Origin: an uncultured bacterium
GTDB taxonomy: Bacteria; Desulfobacterota; Desulfovibrionia; Desulfovibrionales; Desulfovibrionaceae
Direction: 5' to 3'
Length of the DNA stretch: 64,000 nucleotides
Assembly: GCA_905214305.1 (NCBI GenBank)
Contig: CAJMLK010000002.1
Span: 1-64,000, forward strand
Made by a program: the position numbers and the translations under genes. The stretch's first letter is position 1. Every line of letters begins with the position of its first letter. This document shows positions 8,824 through 16,737 of this stretch, one piece after another. A model generated the notes under the pieces. That model was not told the origin of the DNA and searched no databases. It saw only the letters and a list, made by a program, of their open reading frames with translations.

Positions 8824-9204
8824 ATGCCTTATAATCCCAACATGCGTGTTCTTGTGGTTGACGACTTTTCCACCATGCGTCGCATCGTGCGCAACATCCT
8901 GCGCCAGATCGGCTTTCAGAACGTGGTGGAGGCCGATGACGGCACCACCGCATGGGAAGTGCTCAACCGCGAAAAAATAGACTTCATTGTGTCTGACTGG
9001 AACATGCCCAACATGACGGGCATTGATCTTCTGCGCAAGGTGCGCGCCAGCGAACAGTTCGCGCACATCCCCTTTCTTATGGTCACGGCCGAAGCCCAGC
9101 AGGAAAACATCATCGAAGCCGTGCAGGCCAAGGTTTCCAACTACATCGTCAAGCCGTTCACTGCTGACACCATGAAACAGAAGATCGACAAAATCTTCGG
9201 CTGA
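8824..9204 (+). CDS. cheY: CheY, chemotaxis response regulator
   Basis: A 126-residue single-domain response regulator that would bind the flagellar switch when phosphorylated. All catalytic positions are present: the acidic pair D13/D14 (VLVVDDF), phosphoacceptor D58 (IVSDWNMPN), T88 (MVTAEA) and K110 (YIVKPF). The start is supported by AAGGAG about 8 nt upstream. It is encoded in the flagellar operon between fliA and a fliL-like gene, as in related bacteria. CheA is not in this window. Confidence 0.95.
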   Translation: MPYNPNMRVLVVDDFSTMRRIVRNILRQIGFQNVVEADDGTTAWEVLNREKIDFIVSDWNMPNMTGIDLLRKVRASEQFAHIPFLMVTAEAQQENIIEAVQAKVSNYIVKPFTADTMKQKIDKIFG

Positions 9205-9263
9205 TCCGGTGCAGGGGCGCTCCTGCGGGCGGCATGCCCCCACGCGGCGGTCAGGAGAATCTT

Positions 9264-9929
9264 GTGGCAAACAAGACTGACGTCAAAGATGCTCCCGCCA
9301 GGGACGAGATGCAGATTTCACTGGGGCCGGATCCGGCCGTACGCAAGGTGGAACTGGATCTTGACGATGCCCCTTTTCTGAAGGAAGAGCAGGAAGCCGC
9401 CAGCCCGGCCGTGCAGGGCGACAAAAAGCTTCCTGCCGAGGTTCCTCCTGATCCCAAAGCGGGAAAAAAGCAAAAACTCCTTATTATCGGTGCCGGGGCC
9501 GCTGTGCTTTTGCTGCTGCTTGGCGCTGCCGCGTGGTGGTTTTTTCTGCGTACGCCGCCACCGCCTCCTCCCGAAATCAAGCCTGAAGTCATTGTGGTTC
9601 CATCGCAGCCTGCCGATGCGCCGCCAACTGACTATATAAAAGAGATGGCTCCCTTTGTGGTTCCCCGCCAGGTAAACGGCGTGACCCGTTTTCTGGTGTG
9701 CAAGTTCTCGACAATCAGCAAGCGTGCCAGCGTCAGTGGCGAAATGGATCATAAAATGATCTCCCTGCGTGACGCCCTGTTCTTTTACCTGAGCGGCAAG
9801 AGTGACGACTACTTGCTTAACCCCGACAATGCTGTCAACATCAAGCGGGACCTGACGAGCATTCTCAATGACTATCTTTCATCAGGCCACATTGATGACG
9901 TGCTCTTTGAGAGCTACCTCGCGGAATAG
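9264..9929 (+). CDS. FliL-like flagellar basal-body-associated membrane protein
   Basis: A 221-residue single-pass membrane protein. It has an acidic cytoplasmic N-terminus, one transmembrane helix (LLIIGAGAAVLLLLLGAAAW, about residues 70-90), a Pro-rich spacer with six consecutive prolines, and a periplasmic C-terminal domain with FliL-like features (MISLRDALFFYLSGKS then LTSILNDYL). FliL proteins surround the stator and help torque generation. I chose GTG at 9264 because AGGAG lies 6 nt upstream; the ATG at 9234 lacks a site. The assignment rests on layout and position rather than strong motif conservation. Confidence 0.75.
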   Translation: MANKTDVKDAPARDEMQISLGPDPAVRKVELDLDDAPFLKEEQEAASPAVQGDKKLPAEVPPDPKAGKKQKLLIIGAGAAVLLLLLGAAAWWFFLRTPPPPPPEIKPEVIVVPSQPADAPPTDYIKEMAPFVVPRQVNGVTRFLVCKFSTISKRASVSGEMDHKMISLRDALFFYLSGKSDDYLLNPDNAVNIKRDLTSILNDYLSSGHIDDVLFESYLAE

Positions 9930-10067
9930 GGCAGCACCCCTTTTTTCATGTTTTTTTTTCGCATGCTGTCAGGCTGCACGGCCGGAGAAGCCACAGCCGC
10001 GCGGCTTGCATGACGGGACGGCAAAAGACACTCGAACAACCCGCTCCATCAGCCCACGGAGACCGCC

Positions 10068-10397
10068 ATGAGCGTTGACGCCACCATGGCCGTGCTGTAT
10101 GCCCAGACAGGCATGGCTACCTCCATGGCCAATGCTGCTGCTGTCGGCCCGCAGGCCGCGGCTGCCATGTCGCGGGTACTGGCCGCTGAAATGGCCCGGC
10201 AGGAACGGCAGCAAATTGCCAAAAGCGAGGCGGGCGACAAGGCCCACCTGTCGCCCGATGCAGACGGCGGCCCCCCTGTGCCGCAGTTCGGCAGCCGACG
10301 CCGCAAACGCCCCCCGCCGACGCCGCCGGAAACAAACGATGTCCCGCGTGAGCCGGACTCCCCCCTGGTGGGCAAACTTCTGAATGTCAAAGTATGA
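10068..10397 (+). CDS. Hypothetical protein of the flagellar operon
   Basis: A 109-residue protein with an Ala/Met-rich helical first half (YAQTGMATSMANAAAVGPQA and AAEMARQERQQIAKSE) and a proline- and arginine-rich second half (RRRKRPPPTPPETN). I do not recognise a family. It is probably real: it lies in the operon after the fliL-like gene, has a GGAG site upstream, and its stop codon overlaps the next start (ATGA at 10394-10397), which suggests translational coupling. No signal peptide or membrane segment is seen. Confidence 0.6.
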   Translation: MSVDATMAVLYAQTGMATSMANAAAVGPQAAAAMSRVLAAEMARQERQQIAKSEAGDKAHLSPDADGGPPVPQFGSRRRKRPPPTPPETNDVPREPDSPLVGKLLNVKV

Positions 10398-10819
10398 ATG
10401 CCAATCTCGTTTTTGCCCTCATTGTCGCTTTCTCCATTCTTGAACTGGCTATTCTTGGTGGTGTTCTTTTTTTCTATCTGCGTTTGCGGCGCTCCGAGGC
10501 CATGCTCAACGCCCTGCAAGGCAATCAGGAAGCCCTGCTGGCCCGCATTGAAATGAATGCCCGGCTGGAGCGCGAAATTGTGGCAACCTTCGCCCAGCGA
10601 CAGGCAGAACTGCAAAATCTTGACGGCAAGCTTGAAGAGCGCGCCCAGGACCTGCGGCGTCTGCTGGAGCAGGCCGAAGGCATCAGCCGTTCGCCCCAGT
10701 TTCTGCGCGAAATCATCCTCAACGGCAGGCGCAAGGGCCTCTCCAGTCGCCAGATAGCCCGCAACGCGGGCCTGAGCGTGGACGAGGTGGATCTGATCCT
10801 CGCACAGGAAGCCGACTAG
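10394..10819 (+). CDS. Membrane-anchored coiled-coil protein with C-terminal HTH-like segment (DUF2802-like)
   Basis: A 141-residue protein. It has one N-terminal membrane helix (about residues 5-28), a coiled coil (about 30-95, rich in E, R, Q and L), and a C-terminal HTH-like segment (GRRKGLSSRQIARNAGLSVD then EVDLIL). This arrangement resembles DUF2802-type proteins found next to flagellar/chemotaxis genes; that name is from memory of the family. It starts inside the stop of the upstream gene (ATGA). Its own TAG stop is also the first bases of a full-length dispersed intergenic repeat, so the gene's 3' end is the repeat itself. Confidence 0.7.
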   Translation: MNANLVFALIVAFSILELAILGGVLFFYLRLRRSEAMLNALQGNQEALLARIEMNARLEREIVATFAQRQAELQNLDGKLEERAQDLRRLLEQAEGISRSPQFLREIILNGRRKGLSSRQIARNAGLSVDEVDLILAQEAD

Positions 10820-10967
10820 AGCAGATTAACTTTGAAAATGTACATTCTCAAAGTTTAAAACACGCTCGCTTCGGCGTTTAACCGCGCAAATAAATTGCGC
10901 TTACGCCTTCGCGGCGGGCGTCTGCTCGCGCAGCCGCCAGAGCAATTTCAAAGTGAACTTGCTCTGG
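10818..10967 (-). repeat. Dispersed intergenic element, full-length copy A
   Basis: A roughly 150-bp element with three parts: palindrome P2 at the left (AACTTTGA...TCAAAGTT around TGTACA), a GC-rich core, and palindrome P1 at the right (GAGCAATTTCA...TTGCTC). It begins within the TAG stop of the upstream gene. Its reverse complement matches the copy at 49867-50016 with only about two differences by eye. Confidence 0.88.
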
Positions 10968-11069
10968 ATGTAGGGTCTGCCTCTCAGGCAGGCAGATCAG
11001 GAGCAAGGGCAGGAAGCGCCGCAAAAGCAGCGGCCCTGCCCCGAAATACCCTGCCGACGTCTCTTCGCC

Positions 11070-11924
11070 CTACGCTTGCCCCTCCCTCTCCTCTCCCCCT
11101 TCGCCCCATATCCTTCGACTTTTAAGCACTTTCTTGCGCACTCCGGCCCAGGTATCACGCGTGAGGGCCGACGTGCCCATTTTGTTCAACATCTCGCCGT
11201 ACAGGCCAAAGGGCACGGCAAAGCTCAGTTCGTCTGCCTTCATGTACTTGCGGGCAGAAGGGTCAAAGCCTCCAATGACCGCACAGGGCTGGCCACGGCG
11301 CTCGTAGACCAGAGGCCAGGCAATGATATTTGTGCAGCCCGCCCCAAACGGTGTAACAACGCCGTTATGACTGCCCACCGTATAGCAGGCCAGATTGTGC
11401 AGACCGGTCATGACCTCCGGCCGTGCAAAAAAGACCACCACCTCTGGCTGCTCCGCCTGCCCGAACTGCTCCAGCGGCTTGATCACGCAATACCTGCCTT
11501 TCTGCAGGGGCGGCGCGCAGTCTTCCATAAATGCCACCATGCTTTCCGGCGATGGCAGGTAATGCTCCCCTTCAATGGGCGTTCCCGGCACGCCGGTGGA
11601 CACATAGTGAACGTTCATATCAAGGTAGGGCGCATACATGCCGGAATAGTACCCGCCCCCCATACAGCCGCATTCCTTGTGGCTTATCCACGCCGCCGTG
11701 CGCTTTTTGCGCGCCAGCCGGATATTGCCGATGATGCACGAAAAAGAGCCGAAGGCCTTTTGCCAGTCGATCTCTCCGGCAGCCTCGCGCTCCCGGCTGT
11801 AGATTTCTCCGGCCCTGGGACCATAGCCTTCAGGTTTGACGTCCGTGTAATACACGCCCAGCGGGGCCTCGTTATGCCCCAGAAGATCCAGCAGTTCCTG
11901 CGTCTGCTCCACAAGCTGTTGCAT
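11070..11924 (-). CDS. DUF169-family protein
   Basis: A predicted 284-residue soluble protein of the DUF169 type, common in anaerobes and of unknown biochemical role. Family-like features are the start QELLDLLGHNEAPLGVYYTD, Cys-containing segments (FSCIIGNIRLARKKRTAAW and SHKECGCMGGG), and VVVFFARPEVMTGLHNLACY in the middle. The clustered cysteines could bind metal or a cofactor, but that is inference. The start at 11924 has AAGGAGC upstream. It stands alone between the flagellar operon and the PaaK-like gene. No signal peptide. Confidence 0.8.
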   Translation of the reverse strand: MQQLVEQTQELLDLLGHNEAPLGVYYTDVKPEGYGPRAGEIYSREREAAGEIDWQKAFGSFSCIIGNIRLARKKRTAAWISHKECGCMGGGYYSGMYAPYLDMNVHYVSTGVPGTPIEGEHYLPSPESMVAFMEDCAPPLQKGRYCVIKPLEQFGQAEQPEVVVFFARPEVMTGLHNLACYTVGSHNGVVTPFGAGCTNIIAWPLVYERRGQPCAVIGGFDPSARKYMKADELSFAVPFGLYGEMLNKMGTSALTRDTWAGVRKKVLKSRRIWGEGGEEREGQA

Positions 11925-12200
11925 TGCGCGCTCCTTGCATTCAGGGGTTGCGGCGGCTGTGCGCCCGCCGTGCGTTGCCCGGCTGCGCGCGGCCATGCGG
12001 CCATGCGGCCATGCGCGGCACGCGCGGCTCGCTCCTCACGGCATCCGGTTCAGTTCTTCCATAGCATTTTTTCAGCCCGGGGGTAAGTGCATGGGACTGA
12101 TGCGCGTACCGCGCGAAAGGCGACAACCGGTGCAGGCACGGCAAAGGGGCAAACATCGTAAAGGGCGGCAGAAACAGGGGGCAAAGAACAATAAAAAACA
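11925..12200. other. Gene-free region upstream of the DUF169 gene
   Basis: About 275 bp without a supportable gene. It has low-complexity GC sequence (repeated GCCATGCGGCCATGCGGCC near 11993-12015). It should contain the promoter of the DUF169 gene; I could not single out -35/-10 boxes. Confidence 0.4.
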
Positions 12201-12290
12201 GTACGGCAAGATCCAGCCCCTGCGGGGCCGAACCTTGCCGTACTGTAAATACGCGCAGCGGGCAGCAACATATGCCGCTGCCCGCTGTCA
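12193..12290 (-). terminator. Intrinsic terminator region downstream of the PaaK-like gene
   Basis: Two strong dyads. A 12-bp perfect stem (12199-12210/12234-12245) encloses an inner GCCCC/GGGGC hairpin and, on the - strand, runs into TTTTTTATTG: a classical intrinsic terminator. A second 11-bp stem is at 12256-12266/12277-12287. They lie about 270 bp past the stop of the PaaK-like gene, after a repeat element. Confidence 0.75.
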
Positions 12291-12370
12291 AAGCCGTAAA
12301 CTGCCGTCAAACGCCGGGGCGTTTTTTTGCAGGCCGGAGAATGGCTGTCTTTTCAATGGCAATGCACAGC

Positions 12371-12540
12371 AGAGCAATTTCAGAGCAGTTACAGAACAAT
12401 TTTACCTTGAAACAGCTCTGCGGATGCGGAAGCAAACGCCCGCCCCGGAAGCGTAAGCGCAGTTTATCTGTGCGGTTACGCGCCGGGGCGGGCGTCCTGA
12501 AAGCATTGAGAATGGAGCTTCGCGATGCGACAATACTCTA
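12371..12540 (+). repeat. Dispersed intergenic element, copy D (variant right end)
   Basis: It shares the core (GCGTAAGCGCAGTTTAT, then GCGGTTACGCGCCG) with copy A. The P1 region at the left looks duplicated (AGAGCAATTTCAGAGCAG). The right end is the variant P2 (CATTGAGAATGG...CGATGCG...ATACTCTA). It lies between the stop of the PaaK-like gene and that gene's terminator. Confidence 0.75.
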
Positions 12541-12553
12541 ATGCCGCGTGGCT

Positions 12554-13819
12554 CTAGTCCCAGTGGCGCTTGTCTTCGATGGGCCGGATCTGCGGGGGCA
12601 GGCTGCCGGGAGCCAGCACGCGCAGTTCGGGGCGCAGCTTGATCTTTTCGCGGAATTGGTGCAGCAGCTCCTCTTCGCGCTTGAAGGCGCTTGTTTCCAC
12701 AAAAAGGGTCATTTCGTCGATGCCGCCGGGGTTGGTGACCTCGATCTGCCAACGCTTGATTTCTTCAAAGCGGCTCATGACCTGCTCAACCTGATGCGGG
12801 TAGACAAACATGCCCATGATGCGGGCGGTGGTGTCCACGCGGCCCACAATGCTGCCCAGACGCGGGCTGGTGCGGCCGCAGGCGCAGGGGCTGCGATCAA
12901 TGTATGAAAGGTCGCCCGTCGCCAGACGGATGAGCGGATAGGTCTTGTTGAAAGCCGTGACCACAATTTCGCCCACTTCGCCGTCCTTGAGCGGAATGCC
13001 CGTATCAGGATGGCAAATTTCCACAAAGCAGCGGTTGGCAACATGCAGGCCGGTCTTGTGGAAGCATTCGTAGCCGATGCAGCCCACGTCAGCCGTGCCG
13101 TAGCCCTGCCGCATGACCAGATCATACTTCTTTTCCATCTGCGAGCGCATTTTTTCAGAAAGACGCTCACCAGTGACAAAAGCCACTTCAAGGAAAAGGT
13201 CCTTGCGCAGATTGAGGCCCTTTTCTTCGGCCTTTTGCGCAAGGTGCATGAGAAAGCTCGGCGTTCCCACATAGCCGGACACGCGCAGCTTCTGCATGAT
13301 ATCCAGCTGGGTGGCGGCATCGGTCGGCCCTGCGGGAATAACCGCACAGCCAAGGTTGCGCAGCGGCTCTTCAAACATGAGGCCCGCGGGCGTCAACTGG
13401 TAGTTGAAGGTGTTCTGCACCGCGTCGCCGGGGCGAAAGCCCACCGAATAAAAGGCTTCGGTATAGCCCCAGTAGTCTTCGCCACGGTCTTCGGGGTCGA
13501 AAATGGGGCCGGGGGAAAGAAAAATACGCTTGAGTTCGCCGATATCCTTGGTCAGCAGTCCGCCCAGACGCGGCCCCATGGACTGAAGAAAGATAAGCTC
13601 TTTCTTTTTGAGAATGGGAATATGCTTGATGTCAGCAAGGGTCTTGAACTTCTCCACATTGAACTGCGCACGATCGAAGCGTTTCTTCACGTCTTCCGAA
13701 TAGCGGTACGCATAGGAGAGCAAGTCCTTGAGCTGGATAAGGCAGTACTGGCGGCGCTCGCTCTCATCCAGAACTTCGCGGCGGCTGTATATGCCTTCTG
13801 TGCGGTCTTTACGGGTCAT
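12554..13819 (-). CDS. PaaK-family acyl/aryl-CoA ligase (phenylacetate-CoA ligase-like)
   Basis: A 421-residue AMP-forming CoA ligase of the PaaK type. Family features are the start IYSRREVLDESERRQYCLIQ, the P-loop-like RIFLSPGP (usually with S/T/G), VFRQGYGTADVG-like RQGYGTADVGC, LIRLATGDLSYID, and a C-terminal Cys pair in SPCACGRTSPRLG, followed by VDTTARIMGMFVYP. It would activate an aryl or related carboxylate to its CoA thioester. In anaerobes such genes often work with 2-oxoacid:ferredoxin oxidoreductases, but none is adjacent here, so the substrate is open. The usual SSGTTG motif is weaker (LSPGPIFDPEDRG), a point against assuming standard activity. Confidence 0.85.
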   Translation of the reverse strand: MTRKDRTEGIYSRREVLDESERRQYCLIQLKDLLSYAYRYSEDVKKRFDRAQFNVEKFKTLADIKHIPILKKKELIFLQSMGPRLGGLLTKDIGELKRIFLSPGPIFDPEDRGEDYWGYTEAFYSVGFRPGDAVQNTFNYQLTPAGLMFEEPLRNLGCAVIPAGPTDAATQLDIMQKLRVSGYVGTPSFLMHLAQKAEEKGLNLRKDLFLEVAFVTGERLSEKMRSQMEKKYDLVMRQGYGTADVGCIGYECFHKTGLHVANRCFVEICHPDTGIPLKDGEVGEIVVTAFNKTYPLIRLATGDLSYIDRSPCACGRTSPRLGSIVGRVDTTARIMGMFVYPHQVEQVMSRFEEIKRWQIEVTNPGGIDEMTLFVETSAFKREEELLHQFREKIKLRPELRVLAPGSLPPQIRPIEDKRHWD

Positions 13820-13935
13820 ACCTACTCCACATGGCCTGATTTACATTGAAGGGTCAAAATAGCCACTCCCACAGCAAAGTGCAAGCACTATTTATTAAGT
13901 TTAATAATATCAAAATATTATAGCACACTTTTATC

Positions 13936-15357
13936 TCATGTGCCAGACGGTGAAACCGTCTGCGTTCCCGCTGCGCCCCCTGCTCTCCCCTGCGGGCCCT
14001 GCGGTCGGCGAGGCTTGCGCCGGGGCGACCGGACCTTGCCCTGGGCCACGCAGCGACGGCGCAGGCTGTCATACACGGGTTCGTTGCCGAGCCTGTCAGC
14101 CACAAAGGCCGCAATATATGCCGCAAGGATAACAAGGACCATATTGTGGTACGAGTCCGTCATCTCAAGCATAAGAAAAGCGCCCGTAAGCGGTGCGCGC
14201 ACTGACGAACCGAACAGCCCGGCCATGCACAGAATCAGTATGGTGGCGGCCCTGTCCGGCGCGACCAGATCGAAAAGCAGCATGGCGGATGCAAGACAGG
14301 CCCCGGCCATGCCCCCCATGAACAGAATGGGCATGAGCAGCCCGCCAGCCACGCCAGTGGCAAAACTGGCGCAGGAAAAAAGCATCTTGACGCCCAGCAA
14401 CAGCACGAGCGCGGTCAGCGGTACAGACAGGCGCGCCAGATCAAGGGCGCCTATGCCGAAACCGGCGAGCACCGTGGGATAGAAATACAAAAAAAGCCCG
14501 GCGCACATAAAGGGTATGACTACCCGCAGATGCAGGGGAAGCAGTCTTGTTTTATCGGCCCAGAGGGTCATGCGTATGAGCACGGCATTATACAGCACAC
14601 CAAGCACGCCCATGACCACTCCGGCAACAGGCACAAGCCACCACTCGTGCCACGGCAGCATGGGGTGCTCACCAAAGGGAAAAACCAGCCCGAAGCCGAA
14701 AATGCCCTGCATGACATAAATGGCGGCAAAGGCCGTGATGGCGCAGGTTATGACCATCGGCGCCCTGAGGGGCGTCTTCATTTCCTCGAAGGCAAAGCAC
14801 ATGCCCGCCAGCGGCGCGCCAAAGGCAGCGGCAAGACCGGCGGCACTGCCCCCCACGAGGTATCGGGGATTATTGGCAGCCGTGCTGTCCTTCCACAGGG
14901 TTCCCACCCCGACGCCCAGCGAGGCTCCCATCATGATGCACGGCCCTTCGCGCCCCACGGAAAGCCCGCCTGTAAGGGCGGCCAGCGCTCCGGCAAATTT
15001 GCACAGCAGCACACGCAGCCAGTTCATGCGCAGCTTGCCCTTGACCATCAATTCCACCTGCGGAATGCCGCTGCCGCTGATGAGCGGCTCCGCGCGCAAA
15101 AGCAGCACCGAAATGACAGCCAAAAGCAAAAGCCCGCCAAAAACGGCCAGGGCCATGAGGTGGTCGGCAAGGCCATGTCGGCCCACCGCCCCCACCAGCC
15201 AGAGCGTGATGGTATCGTTCAGATGCCGGAACAGGCCGACCACAGCCCCGGTGGCGCTGCCCACAAGCAGGGCCTGCACAATTATTCTGCACAGACCGGA
15301 AACGCCCATGGCGGTGAAATCACGCCTGATCTGAGGAAAAGGATTGCCTGTTTTCAC
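13936..15357 (-). CDS. ClC-family chloride channel / H+-Cl- antiporter
   Basis: A polytopic membrane protein of about 473 residues. Selectivity motifs are clear: GSGIP, GREGP (with the gating Glu) and GVAGGLLMP in place of GxFxP. The proton-pathway Glu of antiporters appears to be present in FAFEEM. This favours an H+/Cl- exchanger, as in acid-stress ClC proteins. I chose GTG at 15357 because AAGGG lies 7 nt upstream; an ATG at 15309 is an alternative. The tail after the last helix is unusually basic and Pro/Gly-rich (RSPRRKPRRPQGPQG), and its end encodes a small hairpin near the stop. Confidence 0.9.
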   Translation of the reverse strand: MKTGNPFPQIRRDFTAMGVSGLCRIIVQALLVGSATGAVVGLFRHLNDTITLWLVGAVGRHGLADHLMALAVFGGLLLLAVISVLLLRAEPLISGSGIPQVELMVKGKLRMNWLRVLLCKFAGALAALTGGLSVGREGPCIMMGASLGVGVGTLWKDSTAANNPRYLVGGSAAGLAAAFGAPLAGMCFAFEEMKTPLRAPMVITCAITAFAAIYVMQGIFGFGLVFPFGEHPMLPWHEWWLVPVAGVVMGVLGVLYNAVLIRMTLWADKTRLLPLHLRVVIPFMCAGLFLYFYPTVLAGFGIGALDLARLSVPLTALVLLLGVKMLFSCASFATGVAGGLLMPILFMGGMAGACLASAMLLFDLVAPDRAATILILCMAGLFGSSVRAPLTGAFLMLEMTDSYHNMVLVILAAYIAAFVADRLGNEPVYDSLRRRCVAQGKVRSPRRKPRRPQGPQGRAGGAAGTQTVSPSGT

Positions 15358-15733
15358 TAACACACCCTTGTTCGAGGCATTTTCTGCGAACGTGACAACC
15401 GGGATAACGCCGGATAACGCGGGGTAACGCGCCGAGCGCTGAGGAGGCCGGCGGGACCCCGTTTCTGCACCGTGCGGCACAGAAAAACCTCCGGCGCTGC
15501 CGCAGCCGGAACCATGCCGGAACCGCGACAGAACAGCCGGACGTGCGGCCCGCATTTGCCGGAAAAACAAAAAAGCACCTGCCATTTTCCAGCGGCAGCA
15601 TGGGCAGTATGGCCGGAACAGGGAGGCTTTTCAAGTTATTGCATAAAATTTGTAAAAAAAAGCTTGCCAAGGCTGCGGCAAATGGGTACAAGACTTCTCC
15701 AGCGATGTGGAACATAAACCGCATCAAAAGTGA

Positions 15734-15809
15734 GCCGAGGTAGCTCAGTTGGTAGAGCAGGGGACTGAAAATCCCCGTGTCGGCAGTTCAATTCTGTCCC
15801 TCGGCACCA
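15734..15809 (+). tRNA. tRNA-Phe (GAA)
   Basis: A 76-nt cloverleaf. The 7-bp acceptor stem is GCCGAGG/CCTCGGC; the D arm is AGCTCAGTTGGTAGAGC; the anticodon loop is CTGAAAA (anticodon GAA) on the stem GGGGA; the T arm has GTTCAATTC; the 3' CCA is encoded. It closely resembles bacterial tRNA-Phe. Confidence 0.97.
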
Positions 15810-15821
15810 CAAAGAGATCAG

Positions 15822-15850
15822 GCCCTTACGAGTCATCGTGAGGGCTTTTT
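15822..15850 (+). terminator. Terminator of tRNA-Phe
   Basis: A 10-bp stem (15822-15831 and 15836-15845, one G-T pair) has loop GTCA and is followed by five Ts. It lies 12 nt after the tRNA. Confidence 0.85.
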
Positions 15851-16540
15851 CTGTATCTGACAGGCCGGTTTGCACCACAGTTGCACCAGACACGGCATGA
15901 GTCCCTTTTCTGTTTGCGCCGTTTTGTCCCTCCCTGAACAGTCCCTGCCCTTGCGGAAAAAAGCAGCCGCTCAAGTACCACCCCTGCCCTACTGCCGTCT
16001 TCCGCTGGCCGGGCGCTACGGCCCTCCAGGTTCACCGTGCCCACTGGCCATGCACGCTCAGACCGGCCCTTGTCCACATTTCGCTGGTGAGCGTGCAATC
16101 CGTTGGCATGTTGCACCTTGCTCTTTTGCATGCATGACAAAAATCAATGCGTCTTTTCCAGTAATACAATAAAATGCGCATCAATTTTTATATTTTTTGC
16201 ACATAACCCACATGATGCGTCACAATAGACAAGAAATATATCTCTGAAAAATAAAACTGGATATGAAAGTCCGGCTTGTTTCTTCTTCCGATGAATACGA
16301 TACACAAGGCGCTAAACAGAGCTATCTTTCATGTCCTGTCAGCAGTTTCGAAATTATATAAAAACAGATATAAAATCGCCCATCACAATCCCGCCGCCCT
16401 GTTCCTGCTGATAAATAGTAAATTATACATGCATGTTACAGATAGTCATCATAAGCTGGCATGCCATAAAAATATCACCTGTCCTGATTTTTCGCCATTG
16501 ACAGCACTAATAACAGGTATTATCAAATAAGTGATGGGTT
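15851..16540. other. AT-rich gene-poor stretch after tRNA-Phe
   Basis: About 690 bp with no gene I can support. The first 270 bp are GC-rich. From about 16140 to 16530 the sequence becomes clearly AT-rich, unlike the rest of the window. An 84-codon frame (16276-16530) has no recognisable features. A location 3' of a tRNA next to a large surface-protein gene is typical of an integration hotspot, but I find no integrase and no copy of the tRNA 3' end, so island status is only suggestive. Confidence 0.5.
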
Positions 16541-16737
16541 CTTCCCAGATCGTGAATCACAAGTCACTGATTCACCCCACATGCCTTACCACCGTGCGCT
16601 CTTCCGTAGAGTCAGAGGGGTCCAGACCCCTTAGAGACGTAAGCGATACGCCTACATACCTCTCCTTCCTCACATTCGGAATGCTCTTGCCGAGCCTTGC
16701 CGCCTATCAATAGATACAAGCTCATCATGGAGGCTCC
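16541..16737 (+). promoter_or_regulatory. Structured leader of the giant repeat protein gene
   Basis: This 200-bp leader has two clear dyads: GTGAATCA...TGATTCAC (about 16551-16575) and AGGGGTC/GACCCCT (about 16616-16631). A good ribosome-binding site GGAGG follows, 5 nt before the ATG at 16738. It does not match a riboswitch class I know. A role in translational or antitermination control is possible but unproven. Confidence 0.45.

Noticed and set aside
16081..16125. Sigma54 promoter near TGGCATGTTGC before the adhesin
   Set aside because: GG to GC spacing is wrong for both possible pairings.
15851..16140. Integrase remnant after tRNA-Phe
   Set aside because: Looked for tyrosine integrase motifs in all frames and for a duplicated tRNA end; none found.
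16276..16530. 84-codon frame in the AT-rich region
   Set aside because: No ribosome-binding site, no family features, and composition like non-coding AT-rich DNA.
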